A stretch of 64,000 nucleotides of DNA from Bacillus sp. AFS073361 (GTDB taxonomy: Bacteria; Bacillota; Bacilli; Bacillales; Cytobacillaceae). Every line of letters begins with the position of its first letter. The first letter of the stretch is position 1. The translations under genes and the position numbers were made by a program. Shown piece by piece: positions 36,662 to 44,944 of the stretch. The stretch is taken from NCBI RefSeq assembly GCF_002567005.1, contig NZ_NUZU01000033.1, positions 49,434-113,433 on the forward strand, read 5' to 3'. The notes under the pieces are model-generated. The model had not been told where the DNA came from, did not search any database, and was given only the letters and a program-made list of their open reading frames with translations.

Positions 36662-38046
36662 TTCTCACCCTCCAAGAAAGAGTTTAGTTTGTTTATCGTC
36701 TCTTGATATTCGGACTCTGGATTCGAATCATATACAATCCCAGCCCCAGCTTGTATATAAGCCGAACCCTCTTTTAAAATCGTCGTTCGAATCGCAAGGG
36801 CAAAATCCATATTTCCATCCGCGGATATATATCCAACAGCTCCTGAATATAACCCTCGTTTTGACTTTTCCAATGAGTTAATAATCTCCATCGCACGAAC
36901 CTTTGGGGCACCTGAAACAGTCCCGGCCGGAAGACAGGCAGCGAGGGCATCTATGGCTGTCTTGTCGGATTTTAAATGACCGCTTACTTCTGAGACAAGG
37001 TGCATCACATGTCGGTATTTCTCCACCGCCATATACTTATCCACTTGAACGGACCCAAATTCGCAAATTTTTCCGAGGTCATTTCTGCCAAGATCAACTA
37101 GCATCTTATGCTCCGCTAGTTCCTTTTCATCATTTTTCAATTCTTGTTCAATCAACAAATCTTCTTCATTTGTCCTCCCTCGTCTTTTTGTACCTGCGAT
37201 AGGATTCGAAATAACTGTTTGTGCTCTTGTTTTAATTAAGCTCTCTGGAGATGAACCAATCACGGTATACCCGTCAAAGTCAATATAGAACATATAGGGT
37301 GTTGGATTATTAGCCCGATGTTTGCGATAAAGTGATAATGGATCTCCGTTAAAAGCTGATTTCATCCTCCTAGAAAGAACCACTTGAAAAATATCACCAG
37401 CTAATATATGTTCCTTCGCGATTTCTACATTTTTGATAAAAGTTTCTTTTGTTGTTTCAGAGTCAAAGCCTGAAAAATCAAATGGCTCTTCTGTTGGGTA
37501 AAAAGTAGGCTGCTTGAGTTCCTCTATTCTGCGATTGATTCTTTTCTCAATTACAGCGGTGTCGCTCTCCTTCGTTAAAGGACAACCACAAATCAAAACC
37601 TTGTCTTGAAGATGATCAAAGACGATAACTTCTTCATAAAACATTAAGTGTACATCCGGCATTTCCATACCGTTTGGAAATTCTTCTCCTATCACTTCAT
37701 ACTGCCTAATAATGTCATAGCCTACAAATCCAACTGCGCCTCCAATAAATGGGAAGGGATACTCTTCAAAATCCATGGGGGGGATTAGTTTCTTTAACAC
37801 TTCTAGAGGATTACCCTTTATCACTTCATTTTCACCATTCTCTTTTAGAATCTCATTCCGATCCCCCCTCGAAATAAGTTCAAATGCAGGCTCTGCTCCA
37901 ATAAAGGAATATCGGCCAGAGGCATTGTACTTATGTGAGCTTTCTAATAGGAATTTCTTTTTCCCATTTATTTTTTTTAAGATGGAGATGGGTGTAAGCG
38001 TGTCTCCTTTAATTTCTTTTATGAAAAAATCCATTTTAGTTTTCAT
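36658..38046 (-). CDS. trpE: anthranilate synthase component I
   Basis: Chorismate to anthranilate, 462 aa. The N-terminus contains the tryptophan feedback site (LLESSHKYNASGRYSFIGAEP). Chorismate-binding blocks are GDIFQVVLSRRM, GSSPESLIKTR, GTKRRGRTNEED, RNDLGKICEFGSV, AACLPAGTVSGAPKVRAMEII and IQAGAGIVYDSNPESEY. First gene of the operon, ATG 38046 after GGGGGTCC, downstream of the T-box leader. Confidence 0.95.
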   Translation of the reverse strand: MKTKMDFFIKEIKGDTLTPISILKKINGKKKFLLESSHKYNASGRYSFIGAEPAFELISRGDRNEILKENGENEVIKGNPLEVLKKLIPPMDFEEYPFPFIGGAVGFVGYDIIRQYEVIGEEFPNGMEMPDVHLMFYEEVIVFDHLQDKVLICGCPLTKESDTAVIEKRINRRIEELKQPTFYPTEEPFDFSGFDSETTKETFIKNVEIAKEHILAGDIFQVVLSRRMKSAFNGDPLSLYRKHRANNPTPYMFYIDFDGYTVIGSSPESLIKTRAQTVISNPIAGTKRRGRTNEEDLLIEQELKNDEKELAEHKMLVDLGRNDLGKICEFGSVQVDKYMAVEKYRHVMHLVSEVSGHLKSDKTAIDALAACLPAGTVSGAPKVRAMEIINSLEKSKRGLYSGAVGYISADGNMDFALAIRTTILKEGSAYIQAGAGIVYDSNPESEYQETINKLNSFLEGEK

Positions 38047-38065
38047 GTTTGGACCCCCTTCTAAA

Positions 38066-38120
38066 TAAAAAAAAATCGTCCTCTATATGCGCAAAAATTT
38101 TACGCATATAGAGGACGATT
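38066..38120 (-). terminator. T-box regulated leader terminator of the trp operon
   Basis: Perfect 18-base stem (38074-38091 with 38103-38120, core CGTCCTCTATATGCG) followed on the minus strand by nine T residues. Formed when tRNA-Trp is charged. Confidence 0.9.
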
Positions 38121-38345
38121 CTATGGTCGTGGTGCCACCTCTGTTTGAAGCAGCCGATTGCTCTGCTTCCTCTTCAGATACGGAACAAACTGTTCGATAT
38201 CCTATCCTTTTAACGGTGGAGACCCGTGCATCCCTACTTAGATTCAAGATGCCTCTCACAAGTCCATTCCACAAATCCTTTCTTATCGGGCTCCCACCTC
38301 CCCCGACTCTCTTAGAAGAAATAAATAAGTGTACTCCTCTTGTTC
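38066..38345 (-). promoter_or_regulatory. tryptophan T-box leader
   Basis: The canonical T-box motif AGGTGGCACCACG lies at 38128-38140, just before the leader terminator. The probable specifier codon UGG (Trp) is at 38264-38266 in the sequence GAATGGACTTG, in an internal loop position of Stem I, followed by the usual purine. Uncharged tRNA-Trp would stabilise the antiterminator and allow trpEGDCFBA transcription. This replaces the TRAP control used by B. subtilis. Confidence 0.92.
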
Positions 38346-38374
38346 AACGAGTTAATTATTTAACTTTGATTTAT

Positions 38375-38403
38375 ATCCTACGCAAATTTCTCTCTAAAGT
38401 CAA
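38375..38403 (-). promoter_or_regulatory. sigma-A promoter of the trp operon
   Basis: -35 TTGACT (38398-38403), 17-base spacer, -10 TAGGAT (38375-38380). The predicted start is near 38368, about 100 bases before the specifier. Confidence 0.6.
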
Positions 38404-38578
38404 GGGAAAAATTCATAAATTTTTTAATTAATTTGAAAATTAGTTTTTCCGTTCTATTTTACAATCCACTAGCTTATTTTTTTATTTATTCCAGTTAAAG
38501 GATATTCCAACAAGGTTTTTTTATACTGAATAAGCAAATAGTAATAGTAGCAAATAACGAAGGCGGGATTGAAGATTA
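38404..38578. other. divergent intergenic region trp / MFS transporter
   Basis: Very AT-rich sequence between the trp promoter and the MFS gene; it presumably contains the MFS promoter but I see no clear element beyond AAGGCGGG before the start codon. Confidence 0.4.
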
Positions 38579-39865
38579 ATGGAGCATATTGAACATTTAA
38601 GCCAAAATCCAAAAGCTGCCAAAAAGAAACTATCAGCAGCGGGACAAAAGCGATCGAATGAAATAGCTAATCAGAAGTGGGCAATCATCTCACTGTCTTC
38701 CATTCCACTAGTCATGACGTTGGGTAATTCGATGTTAATTCCAGTTCTACCTTCAATGGAAAAAAAGTTGTCGATTTCTTCCTTTCAAACCAGTATGGTT
38801 ATTACTGTTTATTCGATTGTTGCTATTTTCCTAATACCTGTTGCCGGATACTTATCAGATCATATTGGTCGAAAAAAGGTCATTATCCCAAGCCTTATCA
38901 TTGCTGGAATTGGAGGGCTGATTTCAGGTTTTGCTGCATGGAAAATGGATGATGCTTATTGGATTATTTTAGCTGGCCGTGCACTTCAGGGGGTTGGAGC
39001 TGCTGGAGCAGCTCCAATCGTTATGCCATTGGTTGGGGATATGTTTAAAAATGAGGATGATGTTAGCTGTTGTCTGGGTTTAATAGAAACATCGAATACG
39101 TTTGGAAAGGTATTAAGCCCTATTTTAGGGGCTTTTCTTGCGGGATTCATTTGGTTTATGCCGTTTTTTTCCTTTCCTGTATTTTGTGCCATTTCTGTTT
39201 TGATGATTATGTTCTTGGTCAAAAGTCCAAAATCAACACAGAAACCCATTCCATTTAAAGATTTTTTCATCAATGTGAAGAAAACCTTTACTGAAAAGGG
39301 ACGCTGGCTTTACGCCATCTTTTTTATTGGTGGAATTTTAATGTTTGTCCTTTTTGGAATTTTGTTTTATCTGTCTGAGCTTTTTGAAAAGGAATATGGC
39401 ATTAAGGATATCAAGAAAGGTTTCTTTCTAGCTTTACCACTTGGTGCTCTTTGTTTATCCTCGTTTATTAGCGGAAAAGTGATTAAAAAAAATAAAGTTC
39501 TCATGAAGTGGATGACATTCGGAGGTGTGATTGCTACAGCCCTATCGATTGGTGCCTTGTGGATTTCAATAAAACTTTGGTACGTAATTACCATGTTTCT
39601 TATTAGCGGAATAGGTATTGGATTAGGGCTACCTTGTCTAGATGCCTTGATTACTGAGGGTGTTGAAAAGGAAGAAAGAGGCACCATTTCATCCATTTAT
39701 AGTTCAATGAGATTTATTGGAGTGGCGGCGGGACCACCAATTATTGCATTGTTACTAAAGCAAGAAACCCATTGGATTTTTATCCTATTAGGTAGTTTAA
39801 GTATTATTACAGCCCTTGTCGCATTAATGGCAATCAAACCCACTGCACAAGACCAAAAGAGCTGA
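38579..39865 (+). CDS. MFS transporter, DHA1-type drug or metabolite efflux
   Basis: 428 aa with a hydrophilic 35-residue N-terminal extension and 12 predicted membrane segments. The DHA1 signatures are present: GYLSDHIGRKKVI (loop 2-3 motif A) and GRALQGVGAAGAAPIVMPLVGDMF (motif C region). A proton-driven exporter is likely; the substrate cannot be told. A short ribosome binding site (AAGGCGGG) is some distance from ATG 38579. Strong terminator after the stop. Confidence 0.82.
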   Translation: MEHIEHLSQNPKAAKKKLSAAGQKRSNEIANQKWAIISLSSIPLVMTLGNSMLIPVLPSMEKKLSISSFQTSMVITVYSIVAIFLIPVAGYLSDHIGRKKVIIPSLIIAGIGGLISGFAAWKMDDAYWIILAGRALQGVGAAGAAPIVMPLVGDMFKNEDDVSCCLGLIETSNTFGKVLSPILGAFLAGFIWFMPFFSFPVFCAISVLMIMFLVKSPKSTQKPIPFKDFFINVKKTFTEKGRWLYAIFFIGGILMFVLFGILFYLSELFEKEYGIKDIKKGFFLALPLGALCLSSFISGKVIKKNKVLMKWMTFGGVIATALSIGALWISIKLWYVITMFLISGIGIGLGLPCLDALITEGVEKEERGTISSIYSSMRFIGVAAGPPIIALLLKQETHWIFILLGSLSIITALVALMAIKPTAQDQKS

Positions 39866-39886
39866 GGAAAGTCCTCAGCTCTTTAT
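39859..39886 (+). terminator. intrinsic terminator between the MFS gene and fruA
   Basis: Perfect 10-base stem GAGCTGAGGA/TCCTCAGCTC followed by TTTATAT. It may serve both converging units. Confidence 0.78.
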
Positions 39887-39893
39887 ATACATA

Positions 39894-41759
39894 TTATTTT
39901 ACTGGTTTTTTTAGAAGACCGATTAATAATGCTGATACAATAGAGCCCACTACAATGGAAAGTGCATAAAGTAGGGCACCATTTTCTACCAATGGGACAA
40001 CAAATATTCCGCCGTGTGGGGCACGGAGACCAATTCCGAATGCCATCGATAGTGCACCAGCGATGGCCGAACCAGCCATTACAGAAGGAATGACACGTAA
40101 TGGATCAGCCGCTGCAAAAGGGATCGCGCCTTCGGTAATGAAGGATAAGCCCATGACATAACACGCTTTTCCTGCATCTTTGTCTTGATCATTAAATTTA
40201 TTTTTGAAGAATGTCGTTGCAAGTGCAATAGCTAGCGGCGGGACCATACCAGCAGCCATAATTGCCGCCATTGGTTCATAGACTCCACTTGCTAATAATC
40301 CTGTTCCAAATACATAGGCAGCCTTGTTAACTGGTCCACCCATATCGAATGACATCATAAGTCCTAGTACTATACCCAATAATACGGCATTCCCTGTTCC
40401 AAGACCTGTTAACCAATCAGCAATTTCCTTGTTCACCCATGCAACTGGATTGTTTACGACATAATGCATTAAAAATCCGGTTATCGCAATGCCAAATAGG
40501 GGATAAAGTAAGATACTTTTAATTCCTTCAAGAGAACGTGGTAGGCCTGCAAACAGTTTCTTTAACAGTAAGACAATGTAACCTGCTAGAAAACCTGCAA
40601 CTAAACCGCCAAGGAAACCGGCTCCACCATGAGCCGCCATCATACCGCCTACCATACCTGGGGCGAAACCTGGACGATCAGCAATACTGAGGGCAATAAA
40701 GCCTGCAAGTACTGGAACAATTAATGCGAATGCATTATCCCCACCAATGGCCTTAATAACGGCTGCAATAGGGTTATAGGATGGGTCATCTGGATTAGCA
40801 GAATTATATCCGAACATAAAGCTAATCGCGATTAATATTCCTCCTCCAACCACGAAGGGAAGCATATTTGAAACGCCATTCATCAGGTGCTTGTAAAAGC
40901 CTGTACGAGATCCTTTTTGATCCTCTGTTTTTTCACTTTGCCCGTTATTCCCCTTAAAAATTGGTGCGTCTTGTTTAACCGCTTTGTCGATCAATTGCGC
41001 AGGGCGACGGATTCCTTCTGCTACCGCTGCTTGTATTACGTGCTTACCCTTAAACCTTTCCATCTCGACATTGATATCTGCAGCGATAATGACTGCTGTC
41101 GCATTTTCAATTTCTTCTTTAGTTAAGACATTTTTTGCTCCTCCTGAGCCATTTGTCTCAACCTTAATATCAACACCCAATTCAGCTGCCTTTGCTTTTA
41201 AAGAATCAGCTGCCATATAGGTGTGGGCAATACCCGTTGGACACCCTGTTACAGCTACAATTAAATTATTCTTAGTTTCTTTTGTTACGGTTTCCTGTTT
41301 ATCTTCTTTATCATAGCGGTTTATAGTATCAAGGATTTCCTCAGGAGTTGTTGCCTTTAATAACTCATAACGAACTTCCGCTTTCATTAACAATCCTGAG
41401 AGCCGTGCTAATGCTTCTAAATGTGTATTATTCGCACCATCTGGAGCAGCAATCATAAAAAATAAATGTGCTGGTTTTCCATCCAATGATTCATAATTAA
41501 CACCTGCCGCTGATTTCCCAAAGACAATGGCTGCTTCATTTACTACTTTTGTTTTCGCATGAGGGATAGCGATTCCATCACCAATACCAGTGGTACTTTG
41601 TTCTTCACGCTTTAAGATGGCTGCTTTAAATTCAGCACGATCAGAAATTTTCCCCGCCTTTGAAAGGACATCAACCAACTGATCAATTGTTGCTTCTTTT
41701 TGATTGCCTTCTATATTTAAAAGAATCGTATTTTTAGATAACAATTCAGTAATTTTCAT
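39894..41759 (-). CDS. fruA: PTS fructose transporter subunit IIABC
   Basis: Phosphotransferase-system permease that takes up fructose as fructose 1-phosphate. 621 aa, domain order IIA (1-150, active His in GIAIPHAKTKVV), IIB (about 168-265, active Cys in VTGCPTGIAHTYMAA) and membrane IIC (about 290-620 with VGGGILIAISFMFG and PHGGIFVVP). Last gene of fruRKA, 13 bases after fruK. Confidence 0.94.
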   Translation of the reverse strand: MKITELLSKNTILLNIEGNQKEATIDQLVDVLSKAGKISDRAEFKAAILKREEQSTTGIGDGIAIPHAKTKVVNEAAIVFGKSAAGVNYESLDGKPAHLFFMIAAPDGANNTHLEALARLSGLLMKAEVRYELLKATTPEEILDTINRYDKEDKQETVTKETKNNLIVAVTGCPTGIAHTYMAADSLKAKAAELGVDIKVETNGSGGAKNVLTKEEIENATAVIIAADINVEMERFKGKHVIQAAVAEGIRRPAQLIDKAVKQDAPIFKGNNGQSEKTEDQKGSRTGFYKHLMNGVSNMLPFVVGGGILIAISFMFGYNSANPDDPSYNPIAAVIKAIGGDNAFALIVPVLAGFIALSIADRPGFAPGMVGGMMAAHGGAGFLGGLVAGFLAGYIVLLLKKLFAGLPRSLEGIKSILLYPLFGIAITGFLMHYVVNNPVAWVNKEIADWLTGLGTGNAVLLGIVLGLMMSFDMGGPVNKAAYVFGTGLLASGVYEPMAAIMAAGMVPPLAIALATTFFKNKFNDQDKDAGKACYVMGLSFITEGAIPFAAADPLRVIPSVMAGSAIAGALSMAFGIGLRAPHGGIFVVPLVENGALLYALSIVVGSIVSALLIGLLKKPVK

Positions 41760-41772
41760 GATTTTCTCTCCC

Positions 41773-42687
41773 TTAAAGGATCTCTTTTATATGAACTTGT
41801 GGCAGGAGTTCTTCAACTTCTTCTTTGGTACATAAACCAAGTGAGAAGGCTGTTGCACTTCCTGAGGCCACGCTATAGCGAAAAGCTTCCTCAATATTTC
41901 GAGTTTTTACATAGGCTGCTAAGAAACCTGCGACCATTGAGTCACCTGCACCTACTGAATTTTTTACTTCTCCTTTTGGAACTTCTGCCAAAAGTGTTGT
42001 TTCACTATTAATCAGCACCGCCCCAGCGCCAGCGAGCGAAATTATTACATTTTTCGCACCCATCTCTACGAGCCTTTTCCCAAATGGAATGACTTCTTCA
42101 GCAGTAGTAATAGTTGCATCAAATAATTCCCCAAGCTCGTGATGATTTGGTTTGATTAATAATGGACGATAAGGAAGAACTTTTTTTAATAAATCCCCTT
42201 CTGCATCCACCACAAATTGTGCACTGCTTTCACTGCAGATTTTGACCAGTTCCTCGTAGGTAGTTTTCGGTAAACTACTAGGAATGCTTCCTGCCAGTAC
42301 CAATAAATCATCGGCACTTAGTTTCTTTATTTTTTGTTTTAATAATGAAAAGTTTTCTGCCGTGATTTCCGGTCCATTTGCATTAATCTCTGACTCTTGA
42401 CCCGTTTTTAGTTTTACGTTGATTCGTGTATCTTCATCAACCTGGACAAAATCTGTTTCAATCAGTTCCTTTTGAAGATACTGTTCAATGTACGCACCGG
42501 TAAAACCACCAATAAAACCTAGTGCTATACTGCTTGTGCCAAAATGCTTCAAAACTGTTGACACATTGATTCCTTTCCCACCTGGAAATTTTGCTTCCTC
42601 CACTGTCCTGTTTAATTCCCCGAGCTGAAAGCTCTCTAGTTTAACGATATAATCAACAGAGGGATTTAACGTTAATGTGTAAATCAT
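41773..42687 (-). CDS. fruK: 1-phosphofructokinase
   Basis: Phosphorylates fructose 1-phosphate to fructose 1,6-bisphosphate. 304 aa PfkB-family kinase: MIYTLTLNPSVDYIV at the N-terminus, substrate glycines in FPGGKGINVS, and the C-terminal anion hole/catalytic base VGAGDSMVAGFL. Its ATG overlaps the fruR stop (ATGA). Confidence 0.94.
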   Translation of the reverse strand: MIYTLTLNPSVDYIVKLESFQLGELNRTVEEAKFPGGKGINVSTVLKHFGTSSIALGFIGGFTGAYIEQYLQKELIETDFVQVDEDTRINVKLKTGQESEINANGPEITAENFSLLKQKIKKLSADDLLVLAGSIPSSLPKTTYEELVKICSESSAQFVVDAEGDLLKKVLPYRPLLIKPNHHELGELFDATITTAEEVIPFGKRLVEMGAKNVIISLAGAGAVLINSETTLLAEVPKGEVKNSVGAGDSMVAGFLAAYVKTRNIEEAFRYSVASGSATAFSLGLCTKEEVEELLPQVHIKEIL

Positions 42688-43436
42688 GTTGTCACAACCT
42701 TTATTGTAGTTCTATTTAAGTACTGCTTTTGTGTTTCGTCATCTAATTCATTCGTGATAATGACTGCTTCGTGAATATCAGCAATCTTGGAAAATGAAAT
42801 TTCAGCAAATTTTGTATTATCCGATAGCACAAATGTCTCTCTTGAAAGAGCCATTGCCTTTTGTTTTACCAAAGCTTCCTCCTGATCCGGTGTTGTATAG
42901 CCGAATTGCGGATGAATACCATTCACACCCATGAAACATTTATCAAAACGGTAAAGGTCCAAACCTGCTAAAGCTCCTCTTCCGATAAATGCATTGGTAT
43001 TAGGCTTTGCCAAGCCCCCAATTAAGTAAGTGGATATACCTTTATCTAATAAAGGTTTTAAATGCATTAAGCCATTCGTGACTACAACGATATCCTTAAA
43101 GTTCAAGAATTCTATCATTTCAATAACTGTTGAGCCAGCATCAAGGTATATGCTATCACCTTCGTCCACTAAACTGGCTGCATATTGTGCAATCAACCGC
43201 TTTGCTTGAAGGTTTTTGGATGATTTCTCAATCATACTGGGTTCTTGAAGTTTACCTTGTAATCTTGAGGCACCTCCATGAATTCTCTTTAAAAACTTTT
43301 GTTCCTCTAATTGTGAGAGGTCACGTCGTATAGTTGACTCCGAAGACTCTGTTAACTCCATAATTTCATTAATTTTTATTACATTTTTCTCTTTTAATAA
43401 TTGCATGATAATCCGATGACGTTCTGGTGTTAACAT
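42684..43436 (-). CDS. fruR: DeoR-family transcriptional regulator of the fructose operon
   Basis: 250 aa. N-terminal winged helix (MLTPERHRIIMQLLKEKNVIKINEIMELTESSESTIRRDLSQLEEQKFLKRIHGGA) and a C-terminal sugar-phosphate binding domain with YLDAGSTVIEMIEFL and VLSDNTKFAEISFSKIAD. It probably represses fruRKA and is relieved by fructose 1-phosphate. The start is ATG 43436 after TAGGTGGTGATG; an upstream in-frame ATG is not supported. First gene of the operon. Confidence 0.9.
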   Translation of the reverse strand: MLTPERHRIIMQLLKEKNVIKINEIMELTESSESTIRRDLSQLEEQKFLKRIHGGASRLQGKLQEPSMIEKSSKNLQAKRLIAQYAASLVDEGDSIYLDAGSTVIEMIEFLNFKDIVVVTNGLMHLKPLLDKGISTYLIGGLAKPNTNAFIGRGALAGLDLYRFDKCFMGVNGIHPQFGYTTPDQEEALVKQKAMALSRETFVLSDNTKFAEISFSKIADIHEAVIITNELDDETQKQYLNRTTIKVVTT

Positions 43437-43524
43437 GTCATCACCACCTAGTTTTTTTATTCGGTAACTACATAATACTGAAACCGATTGCATATTTCAA
43501 TCATTTTCTTTCAAAACCAATCAT

Positions 43525-43576
43525 TTTTTGAATGTTTTTGAACGTTTTCTGAAAGTTCATAAATTACCACATTATA
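43525..43576 (-). promoter_or_regulatory. candidate fru promoter and tandem FruR operator
   Basis: A TATAAT -10 lies on the minus strand at 43571-43576 with a weak TTGAAA -35 upstream. Just past the predicted start are three tandem 10-11 base repeats (plus-strand reading TTTTTGAATG, TTTTTGAACG, TTTTCTGAAAG; 43525-43555), a direct-repeat layout typical of DeoR-family operators. Confidence 0.5.
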
Positions 43577-43604
43577 ATATTTAGGTTTTCCTGTTTTTCA
43601 ATAT

Positions 43605-43634
43605 ATAAAAAAAACGCCAGAGATTTATGGCGTT
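43605..43634 (-). terminator. orphan minus-strand terminator
   Basis: AACGCC/GGCGTT hairpin followed on the minus strand by eight T residues. No minus-strand gene ends here; it insulates the fru promoter or ends an unseen transcript. Confidence 0.6.
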
Positions 43635-43747
43635 ATATATAAAAATCACAATATACGCTAAACATATCAAAATTGATTCAATTTTTTCTTGTTGAAACAA
43701 AAATGTGTATAATAGGATGGATGAATATTTTGCAGAGGATGATACAC

Positions 43748-44032
43748 TTGAACATTACGGGACACACAGTTGAAAAATTAGAAGATCCATTCGGTTTATT
43801 ATCAGGTGACCGCTATGAGTTTTTCCTCGAACTAGAGGTTGATGAAGAAGATGAGCTATATTCGGATAAAGGAATTGGCCTAAGAACTATTTTCGTTAGC
43901 GATGAAAATGGTGAGAAAATCACCAATTTTTACCTTTATGAACAAGGGAGTGAAAATGTTCTAGACTTTGTACTTGAGGAAGATGAAGAGGCACTGGTCC
44001 TTGCCTATTGTAAAGAGCATGCATCAGAATAA
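43748..44032 (+). CDS. DUF6509-like acidic small protein (94 aa)
   Basis: Starts MNITGHTVEKLEDPFGLLSGDRYEFFLELEVDEEDELYSDKGIGLRTIFV; strongly acidic, no membrane segment, resembling a conserved Bacillus family of unknown function (DUF6509 from memory). I choose TTG 43748 because AGAGGATG lies 7-12 bases upstream, whereas the in-frame ATG at 43739 abuts that site. Perfect terminator at the stop. Confidence 0.65.
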   Translation: MNITGHTVEKLEDPFGLLSGDRYEFFLELEVDEEDELYSDKGIGLRTIFVSDENGEKITNFYLYEQGSENVLDFVLEEDEEALVLAYCKEHASE

Positions 44033-44066
44033 AAAACAGGGAGTGATTAATCACTCCCTGTTTTTT
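44031..44066. terminator. bidirectional perfect-palindrome terminator
   Basis: 36-base perfect palindrome centred on TTAA with stem GGGAGTGATT and flanking A6/T6, serving the two converging small genes. Confidence 0.9.
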
Positions 44067-44067
44067 A

Positions 44068-44271
44068 TTACATAAAGTTTTTACTATGGTTATGAATCAC
44101 TTGTAATTCTTTTGTTGTTAAACTCATTTCACTTTTACAAATCGGGCATAATGGCACATCCGTGCTTTTAAAATTGTCACGTACCCAGCATTTACAAGTT
44201 GCTGAGTTACACACCCATATTTTCGTTTCTTCTAATTTGATTTCCTCATCACTTTTTCTACCAAACGCCAA
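44068..44271 (-). CDS. YdjO-like small zinc-ribbon protein
   Basis: 67 aa: MAFGRKSDEEIKLEETKIWVCNSATCKCWVRDNFKSTDVPLCPICKSEM. Two Cys pairs (CNSATC, CPIC) form a likely zinc ribbon as in B. subtilis YdjO, and the protein is a paralog of the one at 13569. The start is TTG 44269-44271, seven bases after AAGGGG; the in-frame GTG at 44280 overlaps that site. Function unknown. Confidence 0.7.
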   Translation of the reverse strand: MAFGRKSDEEIKLEETKIWVCNSATCKCWVRDNFKSTDVPLCPICKSEMSLTTKELQVIHNHSKNFM

Positions 44272-44405
44272 AACGATCACCCCTTATAATTAGTGCATGA
44301 CTGTTTTTACTCTTTTGTTTGTTAGCTAAATAACATGGAAATACATCATTTAGCAGTGTTCCATTGCCAACTGAAACTAGTTTATCAAATATAAATTTTA
44401 TAGAT

Positions 44406-44441
44406 AAAAAGGTGATGCTAAATCTAATGCATCACCTTTTT
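44406..44441 (-). terminator. intrinsic terminator of the csp gene
   Basis: Perfect stem AAAAAGGTGATGC/GCATCACCTTTTT with a 10-base loop, T tracts on both strands. Confidence 0.88.
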
Positions 44442-44453
44442 ATTTTAATAGAA

Positions 44454-44654
44454 TTAAACTGTTTTAACGTTAGAAGCTTGTGGTCCACGAGCACCTTCAA
44501 CGATTTCGAATGATACTGATTGGCCTTCTTCTAAAGTTTTAAAGCCTTCTGATTGAATTGCTGAAAAGTGAACAAATACGTCTTGACCGCCATCTGCTTC
44601 GATAAATCCAAAACCTTTTTCTGCATTAAACCATTTAACTTTACCGTTATTCAT
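44454..44654 (-). CDS. cspD: cold shock protein (CspD/CspC type)
   Basis: 66 aa single cold-shock domain with RNP1 KGFGFIE and RNP2 VFVHF, an RNA chaperone that melts mRNA structure. Closest in pattern to B. subtilis CspD ([10 protein letters not shown]...GPQASNV). ATG 44654 follows GGGGGTTAATTC. A long structured 5' leader of about 150 nt precedes it, as in other csp mRNAs. Confidence 0.9.
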   Translation of the reverse strand: MNNGKVKWFNAEKGFGFIEADGGQDVFVHFSAIQSEGFKTLEEGQSVSFEIVEGARGPQASNVKTV

Positions 44655-44839
44655 GAATTAACCCCCAAAATAATTGTTCACTTTAATTTTCAGTTAAAAA
44701 AAATAAAAAAGACGTACTGACACGTTCGGGTAATAGACATCACCCACATGTTCGTGCAGTTACGGCTACTGAAACCAATATATATTTAACCAACTTAAAA
44801 GCGTACCTTCATTTTAACAGATTTTGGCCATACCGTCAA
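44655..44839 (-). promoter_or_regulatory. csp promoter and structured 5' leader
   Basis: Minus-strand -35 TTGACG (44834-44839), 17-base spacer, -10 TAAAAT (44811-44816), start near 44804. The leader folds a hairpin at 44716-44760: ACTGCACG pairs with CGTGTCAGT (one bulge) and GGGT with ACCC inside. Such leaders often give cold-dependent translation. Confidence 0.65.
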
Positions 44840-44944
44840 TTTGAATTTCAAAAACCAGGAAATTCAGAGAAAATATTTCAGTATAATAATAACTTGTAAA
44901 ACTTGTCTCATACTAACAGTATATGAAACTCGAAGTTAGTTTCA

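Noticed and set aside
38980-39300. Minus-strand frame within the MFS transporter as a gene
   Set aside because: No start signals; the plus-strand MFS protein is clearly the coding sequence.
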